From NCBI GenBank assembly GCA_037447655.1, contig JBBHKE010000584.1, positions 1-62,000 on the forward strand: a stretch of 62,000 bases of DNA, written 5' to 3'. The stretch is from Zygnema cylindricum. Its lineage: Eukaryota > Streptophyta > Zygnematophyceae > Zygnematales > Zygnemataceae. A program made the translations under genes and the position numbers. Below are positions 1-11,900 of this stretch, one piece after another. Positions within the stretch are counted from its first letter, which is position 1. Each line of letters begins with the position of its first letter. The notes below the pieces were generated by a model that made no database searches, was not told the DNA's origin, and was given only the letters and a program-made list of their open reading frames with translations.

Positions 1-27
1 CTTCTCCCCTCTCTCTCTCTCTCTCAT
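1..27. repeat. (CT)n microsatellite at window start
   Basis: A short CT dinucleotide run opens the window and is probably cut by its edge. It matches other CT tracts at 14.4 kb and 47.6 kb. Confidence 0.8.
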
Positions 28-235
28 AAGTTCCAATGCCGGAGAACCCATTCACGCTAACACCGCTGCATGGTGCATCATACTTTTGGATTTATTCACA
101 TGCTCATGGAAGACCATACAAATTTGTTCTTAGAAAAACCTTTTTTCAAATTAACTAACATATTCTTATATTAACTACCATCATCTTGTCTAACTAACAT
201 ATTTTTGTACTAACTTACATATTCTTAAACCAACT

Positions 236-345
236 AACGTAACATATATAACATTTCATAGAACATGTAACAGATACCATGTAACACATACCATATAGCA
301 TGTAATGTTCATCATACAACATACCATGAAACATCCAAAATATAA
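236..345. repeat. degenerate short repeat (AACATACCAT-like units)
   Basis: Units resembling AACATRTAACAT / ATACCATRTAAC recur several times just upstream of the TDP1-like exon. They are not in-frame coding and look like a small decayed minisatellite. Confidence 0.5.
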
Positions 346-418
346 CATATACAACAAACCAACATGTTGTTTTACGAACAAGTCCTTTGTCAACTGTACA
401 CACCCTGCTGGGCGGCAG

Positions 419-509
419 GTGGGTGCTGCTGACGTCATGCAACCTCAGCAAGGCAGCATGGGGGGCACTGCAGAAGAAAGAGACGCAGCTCATGGTGCGA
501 TCGTATGAG
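419..509 (+). CDS. TDP1: single exon of a TDP1-like (tyrosyl-DNA phosphodiesterase 1) gene, partial
   Basis: TDP1 is a phospholipase-D-superfamily nuclear enzyme that cleaves 3'-phosphotyrosyl bonds left by stalled topoisomerase I. The peptide contains [17 protein letters not shown] followed by QLMVRSYE, which matches the stretch around the second HKN active-site motif; the Asn of CNLSK would be the catalytic Asn. The exon is bounded by an acceptor (cggcag|g) and a donor (tatgag|gtgagg), 91 nt. No other TDP1 exon was recognised on either side: upstream is a short AT-rich repeat and downstream a GGGA tract. It may be the internal exon of a gene running off the left edge, or an isolated exon remnant. 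The family call is fairly firm; gene integrity is unknown. Confidence 0.72.
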
Positions 510-600
510 GTGAGGGAGGGAGAGGGGGTGGGTGTGAGGGAGGGAGGGAGGGAGGGAGGGAGAGGGAGGGAGGAAAGGGAGGTGGTGGAAGGTGGGAGGA
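509..600. repeat. GGGA-rich simple repeat
   Basis: Purine tract of GAGGGAGG units starting right at the splice donor of the TDP1-like exon. Long ORFs predicted across it are compositional artefacts. Confidence 0.85.
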
Positions 601-820
601 GACAGCGAGGTGAGGGAAAGGAGAGTGCAGAAAACGAATGAGGAAAGAGTGGGAGAGCAGAGAAGTTTGATGTGAGAGTGGAGATGCTTGAGATTGCATG
701 GGAGAGAGAGAGAAAGAGAGTATAATTGGTTTTGCGTTTGAAATTTGACAAATCCAATAATTAGCAATTTCGTACTCATTGGTCGGTCCAAAATGGCGAT
801 GGATAAAAACGATTGTATCA

Positions 821-1944
821 AACTTTCGTTATATAATTATTGAAAATCGTACTTTCCAATCTATTTTCTATGTGCCATCTAACATTGTATATTCCTGTGT
901 TATGTGTGATTTAACACCAATAAATATAAATATGTATATGTACTAATGTATGGTTATCTACATGTGTATATATATATATACATATACATGTATGTATTTA
1001 TATATATATATATATGTATGTTTATTGTGATCTAACAATGTTTTTTATATTCCTCATATATGTCAAAGATATAATTTTAAAGTTAAACCTATTTTTTTTA
1101 TAAAATAGCGCTAACATACCCCTTTTTTACCCCTTCACATTGTAGTCATAGAAGTCCAACAACTCTATTACAAAATATATTAAAGTTATTATTAAAAAAC
1201 CGAAACATTCAAAGGGAATAAACATGATTCGAACGACATTGTTATCTTTGAGAAAGTATACTAACCATGGCTATTAGTAAATGAAATAATTAGTGCTAAA
1301 ACAAAATACTAATTTAACGCTTTAATGTTAATAGTGTTAATTTAGGGCAAAGCGACGTGACTACTTTGTGAATTTTGTCGAAAAAAGCTGCGATCGACTT
1401 AGTATGTGTATTATCGGTTGCGAGACTTCCGTGAAATTTGCGTGTGAAAACTTTAAACTTAGAAAGAAAAGGTGTTTATCCATGCCAAAATGTTTGCATG
1501 TTCAATATTTGAAATGAATGTTCGAATAGTATTGGAATAAGCTGAGTATTTATCAAATGTTTGGCAAATTTGGTGATTACTACTAAAGAAGAATTGTTAA
1601 AGGAAACTTTTCACTAACCATAAGTTTAGTAGTTTATGAAAATATTAATCGTCGATGATCAAAAAAAGGTACAAAAAAGTACAAAACAGTTTCAGTTCAA
1701 ATGTTGTTGTGATGTATCATTTTATCGAATACCTCAAAAAGAGAATAAAGAAAGACCACGTAGAAAGTATTGAAAAAATTGCTGATATACTCAAAAACTC
1801 TATTTATAAACCATTTGTAGTTTAAAGTAAAATTCACTTTTAAGTTATTAATGTAGTTTTGAAGGTTTTTTTTTCTAAATCAATTTCATCTCATCTTTCG
1901 GGCAGCTCGGTGTCCTTTTTTTACCATCTCTTGCAACAAAATAT
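821..1944. other. AT-rich intergenic DNA, no gene seen
   Basis: Low-GC sequence with a TA-rich microsatellite near 967-1016 and homopolymer runs. No conserved peptide or structured repeat was recognised. Confidence 0.6.
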
Positions 1945-2235
1945 TTGTACTCCAAAAAGTTTTCGTGTACTGCCCGGGAAATCCCTTTAGAAAAACCTCT
2001 CTATGAAGCAAAAAAAAACGGTCAACAAAGTTGTGAGAGGAAGAAACTAAATAAGGACAACGATGGTGAGGTCACATTGGAGGCCTTGGATTGGTCGAAA
2101 ATTTCGAAGGAGAAAAGTAATTCGAAGAAAGAGAGAAATATCAATGGGATTGGGAGAATTGTGAATATACCTTTGCCCTATTCTTTACCTCCACCCCCAT
2201 ATGGGACACAAGGTAAAACTGGTTTAAACCCTTAA
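1945..2235 (+). CDS. unrecognised 96-codon ORF, doubtful
   Basis: An open frame with a lysine-rich centre and a proline-rich end (PLPYSLPPPPYGTQG). No family is recognised. The non-ATG start, the AT-rich setting and the telomere-like repeat immediately after it argue that this may be chance or a fragment of an exon. Kept only because the middle part lacks simple repeats and has normal codon variety. Confidence 0.15.
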   Translation: MYSKKFSCTAREIPLEKPLYEAKKNGQQSCERKKLNKDNDGEVTLEALDWSKISKEKSNSKKERNINGIGRIVNIPLPYSLPPPPYGTQGKTGLNP

Positions 2236-2330
2236 AACCTCAAGTATCCCCAAAACTCCAAAACCCTAAAATCCTAAAACCCCAAAACCCTAAAATCCAA
2301 AAACCCCAAAACCTCAAGACCCCAAAATCC
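2235..2330. repeat. interstitial telomere-like degenerate repeat (AAAACCCTAAAATCC)
   Basis: About ten units mixing AAAACCCTAAA, AAAATCC, AAAACCCC and AAAACCTC. They resemble the plant telomere repeat CCCTAAA but are degenerate and slightly longer. Confidence 0.65.
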
Positions 2331-2754
2331 ATATATATGGAATGTTGTTTTAGTCTCATAGTCCAGCTTAAGAAACCTAGTACTTTTTTGTTTCATAAAC
2401 TTTTTTTTCACGCATTTTTTTGTTTCATAACATTTTGTTTGGTATTTTTTGTTAAATAAGTATGTGTTTCATAAACTTTTGTCTCATAATATGTTTTCAT
2501 AATTTTTTTGTCCAAAGAAAAAGGCGTTAACTTTCTTTTATCCGCTAAAAAATTTAAATGGAAGGTCGGCGGATTGTTGAAGATTCATGTCCAGAATCCG
2601 TTCCGTCCCGTTCTGTTTAGTTTCCTCTTCTTCCGTTTTTTATTTTGTCTTTTTTCCTTTACGAATTTGTAGTTTTCGTACCTAACCTCTTTGTAATGTC
2701 TTTCCACCTTCCTAACTTTTCCGTTTTCAAAAAAAAACCACAGAAGGGAGTTTA

Positions 2755-2925
2755 AAACACAAATAAAACAAACACAGATAAGACAAAACACAGATAAGAC
2801 AAACACAGATAAGCCATATACAAATAAATCAAACACAAATAAGACAAACACAAATATAACAAACACAAATAAAACAAACACAAATATAACACACACAAAT
2901 TAAACAAACACGACGAAAACAAACA
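2755..2925. repeat. minisatellite of ~15-bp ACACAAATAAGACAA-type units
   Basis: Roughly ten tandem units of ACAAACACAAATAAGA and variants. The complementary strand gives an artefactual VFVLFVFVIF-type hydrophobic ORF. Confidence 0.8.
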
Positions 2926-4335
2926 CTAATAATAGTTTGGGTTTTTGTTTTCCTTTTTGTCATTTTGCAGATATCCCGTGGGCTTGGGATTGTGAATATC
3001 GGAAATCCGATGTGTTCGGCAACTATTGGCCGAGAAGTCTAAACAAACATTCAGGGCCTGCGATCGACTAACTCCAAAGAAAAGGAATAAAATCAGAAAA
3101 TTAATAAAGACAGAAAATAATAAAAGCGGGAACTTAAATCGTTAGTGATTTTTTTTTGTGATTTTGGTGATTTTTAGTTATTTTTAGTGTTTTTTAGAGT
3201 TTTTTAGAAATAAGAATAAGGAAAGCTGTGTATAGTGTTAGTCATTTTTGTGGATCTAAGTCATTTTTTTTTGTTAGTTACAGTACCGGAAATTGGAACG
3301 TTAGTAAAGTGTGGTGCCTTGTTGTCAACAGATAACAAAGAGTATACATGCGAATATATTTCTTTCTTTTTCCTTTTTTTTTCCTTTAATTCCTTCTTTT
3401 TATTATTCTTTTTTTTTTATTATTATTTGTTGTGTTTTTCGAGTGTAAATTTTGAACCAACGTTGTATGTAGTTTGTTGTAAATACAACAAAAGACTACT
3501 TTCAAGATGGAAACAAAAAAACAAAAACCAAAAAAAAAACTAAATTGATTTACCCAAAAAAAAAAAAAATGAAACAAAACGATGACGCCCTTTTGTCCGT
3601 CTGTTTTATAAGGTTTAATAGAAAGTGGAAACACAAGCTTTATGGTTCTAAAAGGGGAGGGGGAGGGGGAGTCACATAGACAAGAAACTTCATATCTTCA
3701 ACATGTACTTTGGTGCGTAGTATTCATTGCATCAAAATTTATAAGTCTTGGTCAATTTTATACACGACATTGTGGGAGAAGAGACGTCCAAAGAGATCTC
3801 TCTCTCTAGTACACCTGGTACTGTACGGTCTATGGTCCGTACCCTAATTGGGGCTATACTATAGTACTAACGTACTGTTGGTGCAGAGCATTTTGCCGAA
3901 TCTGTCACCGACATGTCTTTCCACGTCGCGACAAGGTTCACTTGGTCAGCATGGTCCCATTGACTATGTTAGATGAGATCCCAACCGTCCATTTGTAGAT
4001 GCCGACTTTTTGTCAAAAACGATCCGTTTTGTCACTGTTGCGGCTATCCGGATATTCCGGAAGGCTGCTGCACCGTTCGATCCAGTTTGTGTACACCCTG
4101 TACGCATTCTGTGTTCATTTTAGGTCAGTACGGTAAATGTTCTTTGTCCTTTTGAGTGCACTGTAACACTTTGTTGTCAGTTGTGACGAAATTTTCTACA
4201 CAGCCTACCAAAAATGTTAAAAGTGATCAAACTGAATTTTGATGTAATTCAATATTATCCTAACGCTTTAGAAACGTCATGTAGGCCACTTTCTTTCCTA
4301 CAAGTTTTCCAATTTAGAAAATAGTTTTTATTTCT
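2926..4335. other. intergenic DNA, no gene seen
   Basis: AT-rich with poly-T/poly-A runs. From about 3,780 to 4,160 GC is higher and a short Cys-rich ORF (3,973-4,155) is open, but it has no recognised motif and no homologue I can name. Confidence 0.5.
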
Positions 4336-4535
4336 AAAAACGCGATAATAAGACCATCAAATTACAAAACATGATTGTCACACGTCAGGGAATTATTATC
4401 GTTATTAACATGGGGTTTACTACTTTACTTCTCTTCTTCGTCGTTAGCGGCGACTCTCGTTATGAGCGCGAGAAGGAAGATTCTACTCTGAAAACGCGAT
4501 GGTAAGACCATCACATGACAAAACATGATTGTCAT
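4336..4535 (+). repeat. direct repeat pair (~45 bp), 4336-4380 and 4491-4535
   Basis: Both copies read AAAACGCGATRRTAAGACCATC followed by ACAAAACATGATTGTCA with a few differences. Their 155-bp spacing suggests a small tandem duplication that has diverged. Confidence 0.7.
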
Positions 4536-4639
4536 TAAAAAGAATGAATGATCAACAAAGGTAAAAGAAGCCGCTAAGGCTTTGGTAAACCTATCGATAA
4601 TCATATTTTCATTTTCACATGGCAAAAAGCCACGTTCAA

Positions 4640-5942
4640 GGACTTAGGCAACGTCTTTTGACTGATTGCAATCTAATATCCATGTGAGGTAGTATTCAAT
4701 TGGTTTAACGAAAGCAGATTCAGTGGGTACTATCTAAATCCAACACTTCTGTCGCCTCGAAAATAAAAGTTAGGGTACATATTGTTGTTGCAATATTTAG
4801 ACAAAGACACTGTAGTCTTGTGGATTATGTTGTTACACATCATGCAACTGAAAGCTTTGCCTCGTGAAATCTTCTTCCATAAGTTTTCAGAACAATATTC
4901 CATATAATATTATATCAATATTTATTAGTCGCAAATGTTCCGAGAATCTAGAATTTAGAAATTTACTTTCAAGTTAGAACACTCTGTCACTAAGGAGAAA
5001 TTGGTTGTCCGTAAAGCAGAGACAAATATACTGTTCAAATATTCCATGGCACGAATTTCAATTCCCTATTTTTACTAGGCAAAAGTGATTTCAAAAAATA
5101 GAAATCTACGCTCAACATTTCTGTCTAAATCAGTGGGCAAGACAATTTTGAGCAGTAAACCATATTACCGATATCCCATTTCCAGCGATAGTTCAAATGT
5201 GTGAAAAAATATCACTACAGATGTTTAATCCATACTATACGCATGCTACAGTGTACAATACTTGTTTCATTCGAGGTTACCGCATAACACTGTTTCAATT
5301 TGTACTCCTATATTAGAAACCATACTTCCACAGGGAGATCAGGAAGAAAAAGTTAACCTTGGTTTTTCCAAATGACACATCAAGATTAATGATTACTTAC
5401 ACCCACGAAGATAATAAATTGACATAAAAAGCGAATACCATTACTCACCGCTTAGGAAAGCGCTAAACATGGCATAAAAAACGCAGTTCCTAACAGCTAG
5501 TGCCCACGCGGACACCTGGATTGAATAAATAGAAAGTGGCTTTTACGCTTTTACGACATCAACGTATGATATATATGGCTACTTTTCTTCATAAGATGAC
5601 TTTCCAAGGGACCCTCTGCCCATGCAAACAACGGCAAGCCTTCTCGATGATACTTTTACAGAACAGACCTGATCACCTGTCTGAAGATTACACCTAGCAC
5701 ATGCAAACAATCCAGGGAGATACCATTCACTATTCTCTTAAGATTAGAGCTCATTGAGAACAGGTGTCGAAATGCATGGCTGAGAGTTAAAAACAACAAC
5801 CACTCCTTCGACAGAATATATGCCGCGTATTAACTACCCATCTAGCTATTCTATGCTATCCTCGACTAACAAAACATCATCCGGTTAAACCTTCTCTACA
5901 AGCTTTTTTACGATGAATCGCCTATTCTATCCGCTATTGAGC
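4640..5942. other. 3' flank of the E2 gene, no further gene seen
   Basis: Sequence past the E2 stop codon (minus strand). It should include the 3' UTR and polyadenylation region, but no clear poly(A) signal could be assigned. No repeats of note. Confidence 0.5.
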
Positions 5943-8900
5943 TTAAAGTGTCAATTCTGCCGGGTTCTCAATGATTTCTGCGAGAGTCTGGAGGAAAGCC
6001 GCCACATCAGCACCGTAGATGATACGATGGTCAGCTGTCACATTCACCTGTCACAATGAAGACAGCACAAACGGCATTAATTCCACACGAACAACAAACT
6101 AGCCAATCGCATACAAACACCTGTAATTCCACAGGGTTTTCTATGGTTTTGTGGAGCCTTTTCAGGATTTCTTTTTTTTGAAAGCAGCCAATTTATGTAC
6201 AACAAAGCAAAACAGAGGATGACGGATTGGGAACAAATCACCAATAGAAAGGTCAATATATTCCATGAATTAGATAATTACTAACAACTAGCGAGAACTC
6301 TAAGCCTTTCTCATGGTGATAGCACACTAACAGTAATTGTTGCCAGAGGGCTGACAAATTTACAGATGACACCTAAAATCACGTAGAATAATGTAATGCC
6401 GGATAGACTCCATAAACATATTTTGAGACATGCTATGATGAAAGTTGAATGCATAAAACGAAAAAAAACCACGAGTTCATTAACGCCAACAACCATTAAT
6501 TTCAGCCAATCTGTTTGAAAGCAACACAGGTACCACAGAACAGCCAACATTGTTCAACTTTAAAAGCAAAAACATTACAATATTCAGTCATACCTGCATC
6601 TGTTTCTTCACTCCAAACAGACCATCTTCTGTAGCAATAACTGTTGGTCGAGAGGCTCCAACGGCCATAATCGCACCCTGCACATTTGCAAAAATACACC
6701 TCGGATCGCTATTAGAGTTAGTGAGTTATAACAATTCATCAGAATTAACTACACGAGATTATGTTTTGTTGCATGGATCATTATGAGATACTCAATGAAT
6801 TATTAACACTACTGAATGATTTTGGGTCGACAAAACACTCACTCAAATGAGAGTGACTAAAACTAATAGAGATGGGCAGGGCAGGGTAGAATTCCCAACA
6901 GTCCAGTACGCCAATTTCAGGCAAAGGGACAACCACAATTCAGATGACATTTGAAAGACCCAAATTCACCTCTCCCGGTCATTGATAGGTAAATCCTCTA
7001 TAACTCAAATACAACACCAGCAGGTTAAGCTTCTACGACTGACAATTTCGAAAACAAGATTCACATAAAACAAGTCATCAATTGTTTGAAAAGACAGACG
7101 CTCCAAACTCCACATACAACGAGGGAACTGTTTGGAAAGAAAATTCTTAAATCCACATAAAAAACGATTCATCAATTGTGAGGTAAGAAGTTCTTACAGT
7201 GCCGGGTGGCAGAATGGCATCAAACCGATCAACTCCGAACATACCGAGATTGGACAGTGTGAATGTGCCTGCGACACCCACCACAAGTTAAAGCAAGGAT
7301 AAATACTTATCAAGAGTCGCTAAATTAAATAGAAATGAATTCAATGGAACTGCCCAAATTATTAAATCAGATAGCCCAAGATTTGGAGATAAGTTAGTGT
7401 AATTCAAAGTTAGGAAAAAAATGCAAAGCATGAACAGAATATATCGTTATCTCAAACAACTGTGATTTCGTATTTACTCCCTGTACCAAACTGATGTATC
7501 CACATGGAGCTCAACAATTTAACAGTCTAAAACCATATCAAACCTTCTATAACATATCGAAAGGTTACAAGGAATGTTCTTCTCAGGCCAGCAACGAATT
7601 GCTTCTTGTTTACAAAACAAAATTCCACCATTTTTTCCAATTACATACTTCATTGATTCCATGTGTAGTTTAGAGACACCAATTGAACAAAGTGAAACAG
7701 TCCTCAGGTATTTTGCTATGTTAGGTGAATCGAGACAAGTCCATACTTTTATTATTTGCTTCAAAGCTGCAAATACTGGCATATTGTGCTGAACTTGATC
7801 ATTGCATTACGCCTTCATCATCGATATCAGGGCTGTCATGTTTCTATCACCAGTCTAACAGCTTGTCTAATTACTAGTGTTGTGTATCGGTAAGGATTTT
7901 CCGATAACCGATATGGGCCATTTTTCGGGGACCCGATAATCGATATATTGGTACAATATATCGCTATCGGCGATAATGCCAATAACGATAACTATCGGCG
8001 ATAACTGTACGAAACGTACAGATAAATGTACGGCCTGTACACTCATATGTACGTCTTATTCCCCCGACAGTAGCCGGCATAATATATGTACGACTTTAGT
8101 ACGGATCCAGTTAAAGCGATGTACCTTCCACATCCGACGCCGTGGCTTTGTCCCTTTCTTTTTTGAGATCCACTTAAAACCTGCCACGTGTCAATCCATC
8201 GACTTTTTTGGCCAAAGCCGCCAAAAAAGCCATTCTGAGATGTCGGCGCTCACGCTGACCGTCCGCTCTTATTTTATCATTGAATTTCGTCCGTTCGATT
8301 CTAGCCGCGCGCATAATGTTATTCTGCATCCGTTGTACTTTGAGTCCGCCGTCTTTTTACCGTTTCATGGTAATCAGTTTATCGGTACGATTCCGTACAT
8401 TCCCGTCAAATTTATGTACAGTTAACCGCCCAAAAAGTACTACAAAGTGCAACGTATTTTTTCGTCAAATTCCGTACATTTCCCGTAAAATGCCGTACAT
8501 TTCATGTAAATTTCCGTTCAGTTTACCGGACAGAAAGCATTCCTGACAGAAAGTACAGAAAGTACAAATATATCGGGACCGCTGACCGTTCGATAACGAT
8601 AACTATCGGTATCGGTGTTATCGCGATAAGGTTTTTACCGATACACAACACTACTAATTACTGCCTGAACCCACCCCCCCCCCCCCCCCCCCAATGCCCA
8701 CTCCCGGGCTTCATTTGTCTCCCTTTCACTAACAAAAAAAAAAGCAAGATTACCTGAGTTGTATTCACTTGGTGCTAATTGCTTGGCTCGGGCTTTGTCG
8801 ACAAGCTCCTTCCACTTCTTTGACAATGTGTAGATATCAGTCTGCACGAGGAAATTCAACTTGCCCGTAAACTTTAGCTATATGTAAAGCCTTGTTATTC

Positions 8901-11900
8901 ACATGTGGAACAGATCCAATCAAATTCACAGAAAGATTCTCAAAAAATGAAACAGTTCAGGAGTAGGTTTTCCTATCCCACATACTTTCACAAACTTTTA
9001 AGGGTGCAGAAAGAACAGAGCTCACCAGAAAAAGCCTTTGAATTTAACGAGAGGACTAAGATGAGACAGCTGTCGAATACAGCACAGGCATGTAAGTCTA
9101 CCTTACTAACTTACCACCTTGGTTACAATCAATCAGTACACCGTGAATGGTAATTAGCGTTAATAACGCTAATTCGGTTCCCCCAAATTTTGACCCTCGA
9201 ACCCAAAGTAGAATTAATAACTCTAAATGTTTTTTTACATTATTTAAGGTACTCTCGAATTAGCGTTAACAACTCTAATATAGTGCCGTTTTAAATAGTG
9301 TGGCGTAGGTTTGGTGCCTCACTGTGCAAAATTGTACTAAGTAAAAAAGTATAAAGAATGATTTCATGTAATCGCCCACGCACGTGAAAGTGCACTCAAA
9401 AAAACCACGTAACTGCGCTACACCGCTCATCGTTATTAGTGTCAAAGTTTAAATAGCGCAAAAAAAAAATAGTGTTATTGATTCTAATTTAGTGCCAGAA
9501 ACGTGGCAGATTATGGTCCACGTCCTTAAATAGCGTTGCTAATTTAATTTCGAAAATCATGTATACTAATTGCGGGAAAAAATCAAAATTTTAAGAACCC
9601 AAATAGAGTTAATAACACTAATAACGATGCGCGGTGTATCATGTAACTGCGTTTTCACAACCACCTAATTTTAACGTCATAATGACGCGAAAATGTATGT
9701 TTAGTCAGATTCTGTACGTGTAACTAATTTAGTGTAGAGATATTCAGCGCAAATGATTATTACAGAAATAAACCCAAATTAGAGTTATTGATAAATTAGA
9801 GTAAAAAAAATTTTTGATAAAACGAAAAAACCCAAATTAGAGGTAATAACACTAATTGTTTTTTTACACTAATTATTTCTCAACGCTAATTACAATTCAC
9901 GGTGTAATTTACAAAAGTCTGGAGATATGAAAAGGCTGATTGCCATGAAGACAGAAAACATGCTATATTACCTTGTCTGCATCTTGAAGAACAGGAGTAA
10001 GAAGACCACCATCCATAGCCACCGCAACAGCAATATTGACACTGCTGTTATATGTAAAGCTCTTTCCATCTTTACAGGCCGCATTGACAGCAGGATGTTT
10101 AGCCAATGCATTCGCAACAGCCTTAGCAAGGAGAGCAGTCATGGTTACACCCTTAGATTTAATCTGCATCCCAAAAAAAAGGTAGACCCTTTCAGTTTCC
10201 ATTTCATACCACTCAAACATTTAAACCGGCAAAACAACGCCCTCCCTCGTTGGACAGCCAGCATTGAGACATCCTTGTTTCACAAGCAAAGACTGACAAC
10301 CATGTAGGATAGTACACTGCCCATTGATAAATTGATATACAATTTTCAGGCACTCGATTACTTTTCTTTAGCACAAAATTTTCCGATTTTCAACCATGAC
10401 ATCACGATTGCTTAAACTTTCGTGACTGCTGCCCTTAAAAAGAGCCCACCGTTGAGAATGAAGTTAATGACATACGACTGCCCGAAAATGTCTAACATTC
10501 ATAGCGACGGGAAGCATACTTCACTAGCAGTAGAGGTGGAAATAAAAATTACAGCAAGTAATCAACAATATGGCGGTCACCAAAACAATCATCAATAGGA
10601 CATTATCCTTATACACTCCAGTAAGTCTTTACTGGACAACAAATGAAGATAGGTTAAAAAAAAAAAAAAAAAACTATCTTTGCAGAGAGAAAGCTCAATA
10701 ATGATTTGTACATTAAGCAACTAAGAGGTCCAAAAGATTATTTTCAACTTTTTGGAAAAGAAAAACAACATGAAACATCTCCAGAAACCCATGTGAAGGG
10801 AGACCATGTAGCTGCATCGAAGAAAACCAACCCCTCATAGAACTGTGCAAAACCACCTGCAGAATACTGCTTCCTTGTACCTTCTTGTAAAGTGCATCGA
10901 GGGCGTCTGTGGTGATAGTGTAACCGACGTGGAATGTTGGTACAGCTAGACTAGCTTCCATATTACGTGACACAGCGCCTTGCATAGAGGTGAAGGGCAC
11001 AGTTGTGCCTGGCACTACAGAGGCTAAAGGGGCCGGAGCAGGTTTGGAGGGAGCAGGTGCAGTAGGAGTGACAAGAGGAGTGGCAGCAACAGAGGGAGCA
11101 GCTGCAGCAGCCGGAGTCTTTCCTGCAGCTGCTTCAACATCAGCTGCAACGATTCTTCCAAGTGGACCACTGCCTGCTACGGTTGCCAAGTTTACCTGCA
11201 AAATCAGACCATTCGATACAAACAAAACATTGGAGAGATTAATGACTGATACAGGAGAAACAAAATAATATTCAATGCTCACCTGCACAAACAGGCGGTT
11301 GGATAGAGACAAAACAGCTGAATTTTGCAGGTGCTACAATAATGTTAGAGGGATTAATATCTGAAAATTCAGCAAGTTCAACTGCAAACCGTGATCGTGC
11401 AGGCACCGGAGCAAAATTGGAGGAATTAAAGACCGTTATAGGAAAACTAAAAAATCCGTGCTGGAAATAGATGCTAAATGCAAAAAAAATCTTAAGTGGA
11501 CCCCCTCATGGTACTGTCAACAAGTTCACCTGCAAAATCAGAAACCGTGAGTTGGAATCTTCCAGGGCACCACAGCAATGGTGAGGGATTAAGGACTGAA
11601 AAGAGAAGCACAAGAAGATGCGTGCTAAAAATTATATGCTAAATGCAAACATTCTCCGAGAGGACCACTGCCTGCTATGGTTCACAATTTCTCCTGGAAA
11701 ATCAGACCGTGATACAAACAGATTATGGCCAAACTGGCACTCCAAAATAGTTACGCTCCATACCTTTTGTAAGTTTAACAATAAAACAGTCTTTTATAGT
11801 AATTGAGATAGGCAACTAGTCTTTTCTTGACGCGTTAAGAATTGAAATTAAAGCCTTTGCATTCCCCTCTTAGAACCGATTTTTGATAATATGTATTCAG

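Noticed and set aside
435-821. Minus-strand Ser/Pro/Leu ORFs in the first 800 bp
   Set aside because: Antisense of the GGGA tract and of the TDP1-like exon.
2585-2896. 103-codon hydrophobic minus-strand ORF (VFVLFVF repeats)
   Set aside because: Translation of a 15-bp minisatellite; it is not a membrane protein gene.
9927-10307. 126-codon plus-strand ORF, present again at 16,041
   Set aside because: Its duplication made it look interesting, but it is the antisense shadow of E2 exon 6; the duplication explains both copies.
10990-11268. Gly/Ala-rich plus-strand ORF (also at 17,104)
   Set aside because: Antisense of the Ala/Pro linker in E2 exon 5.
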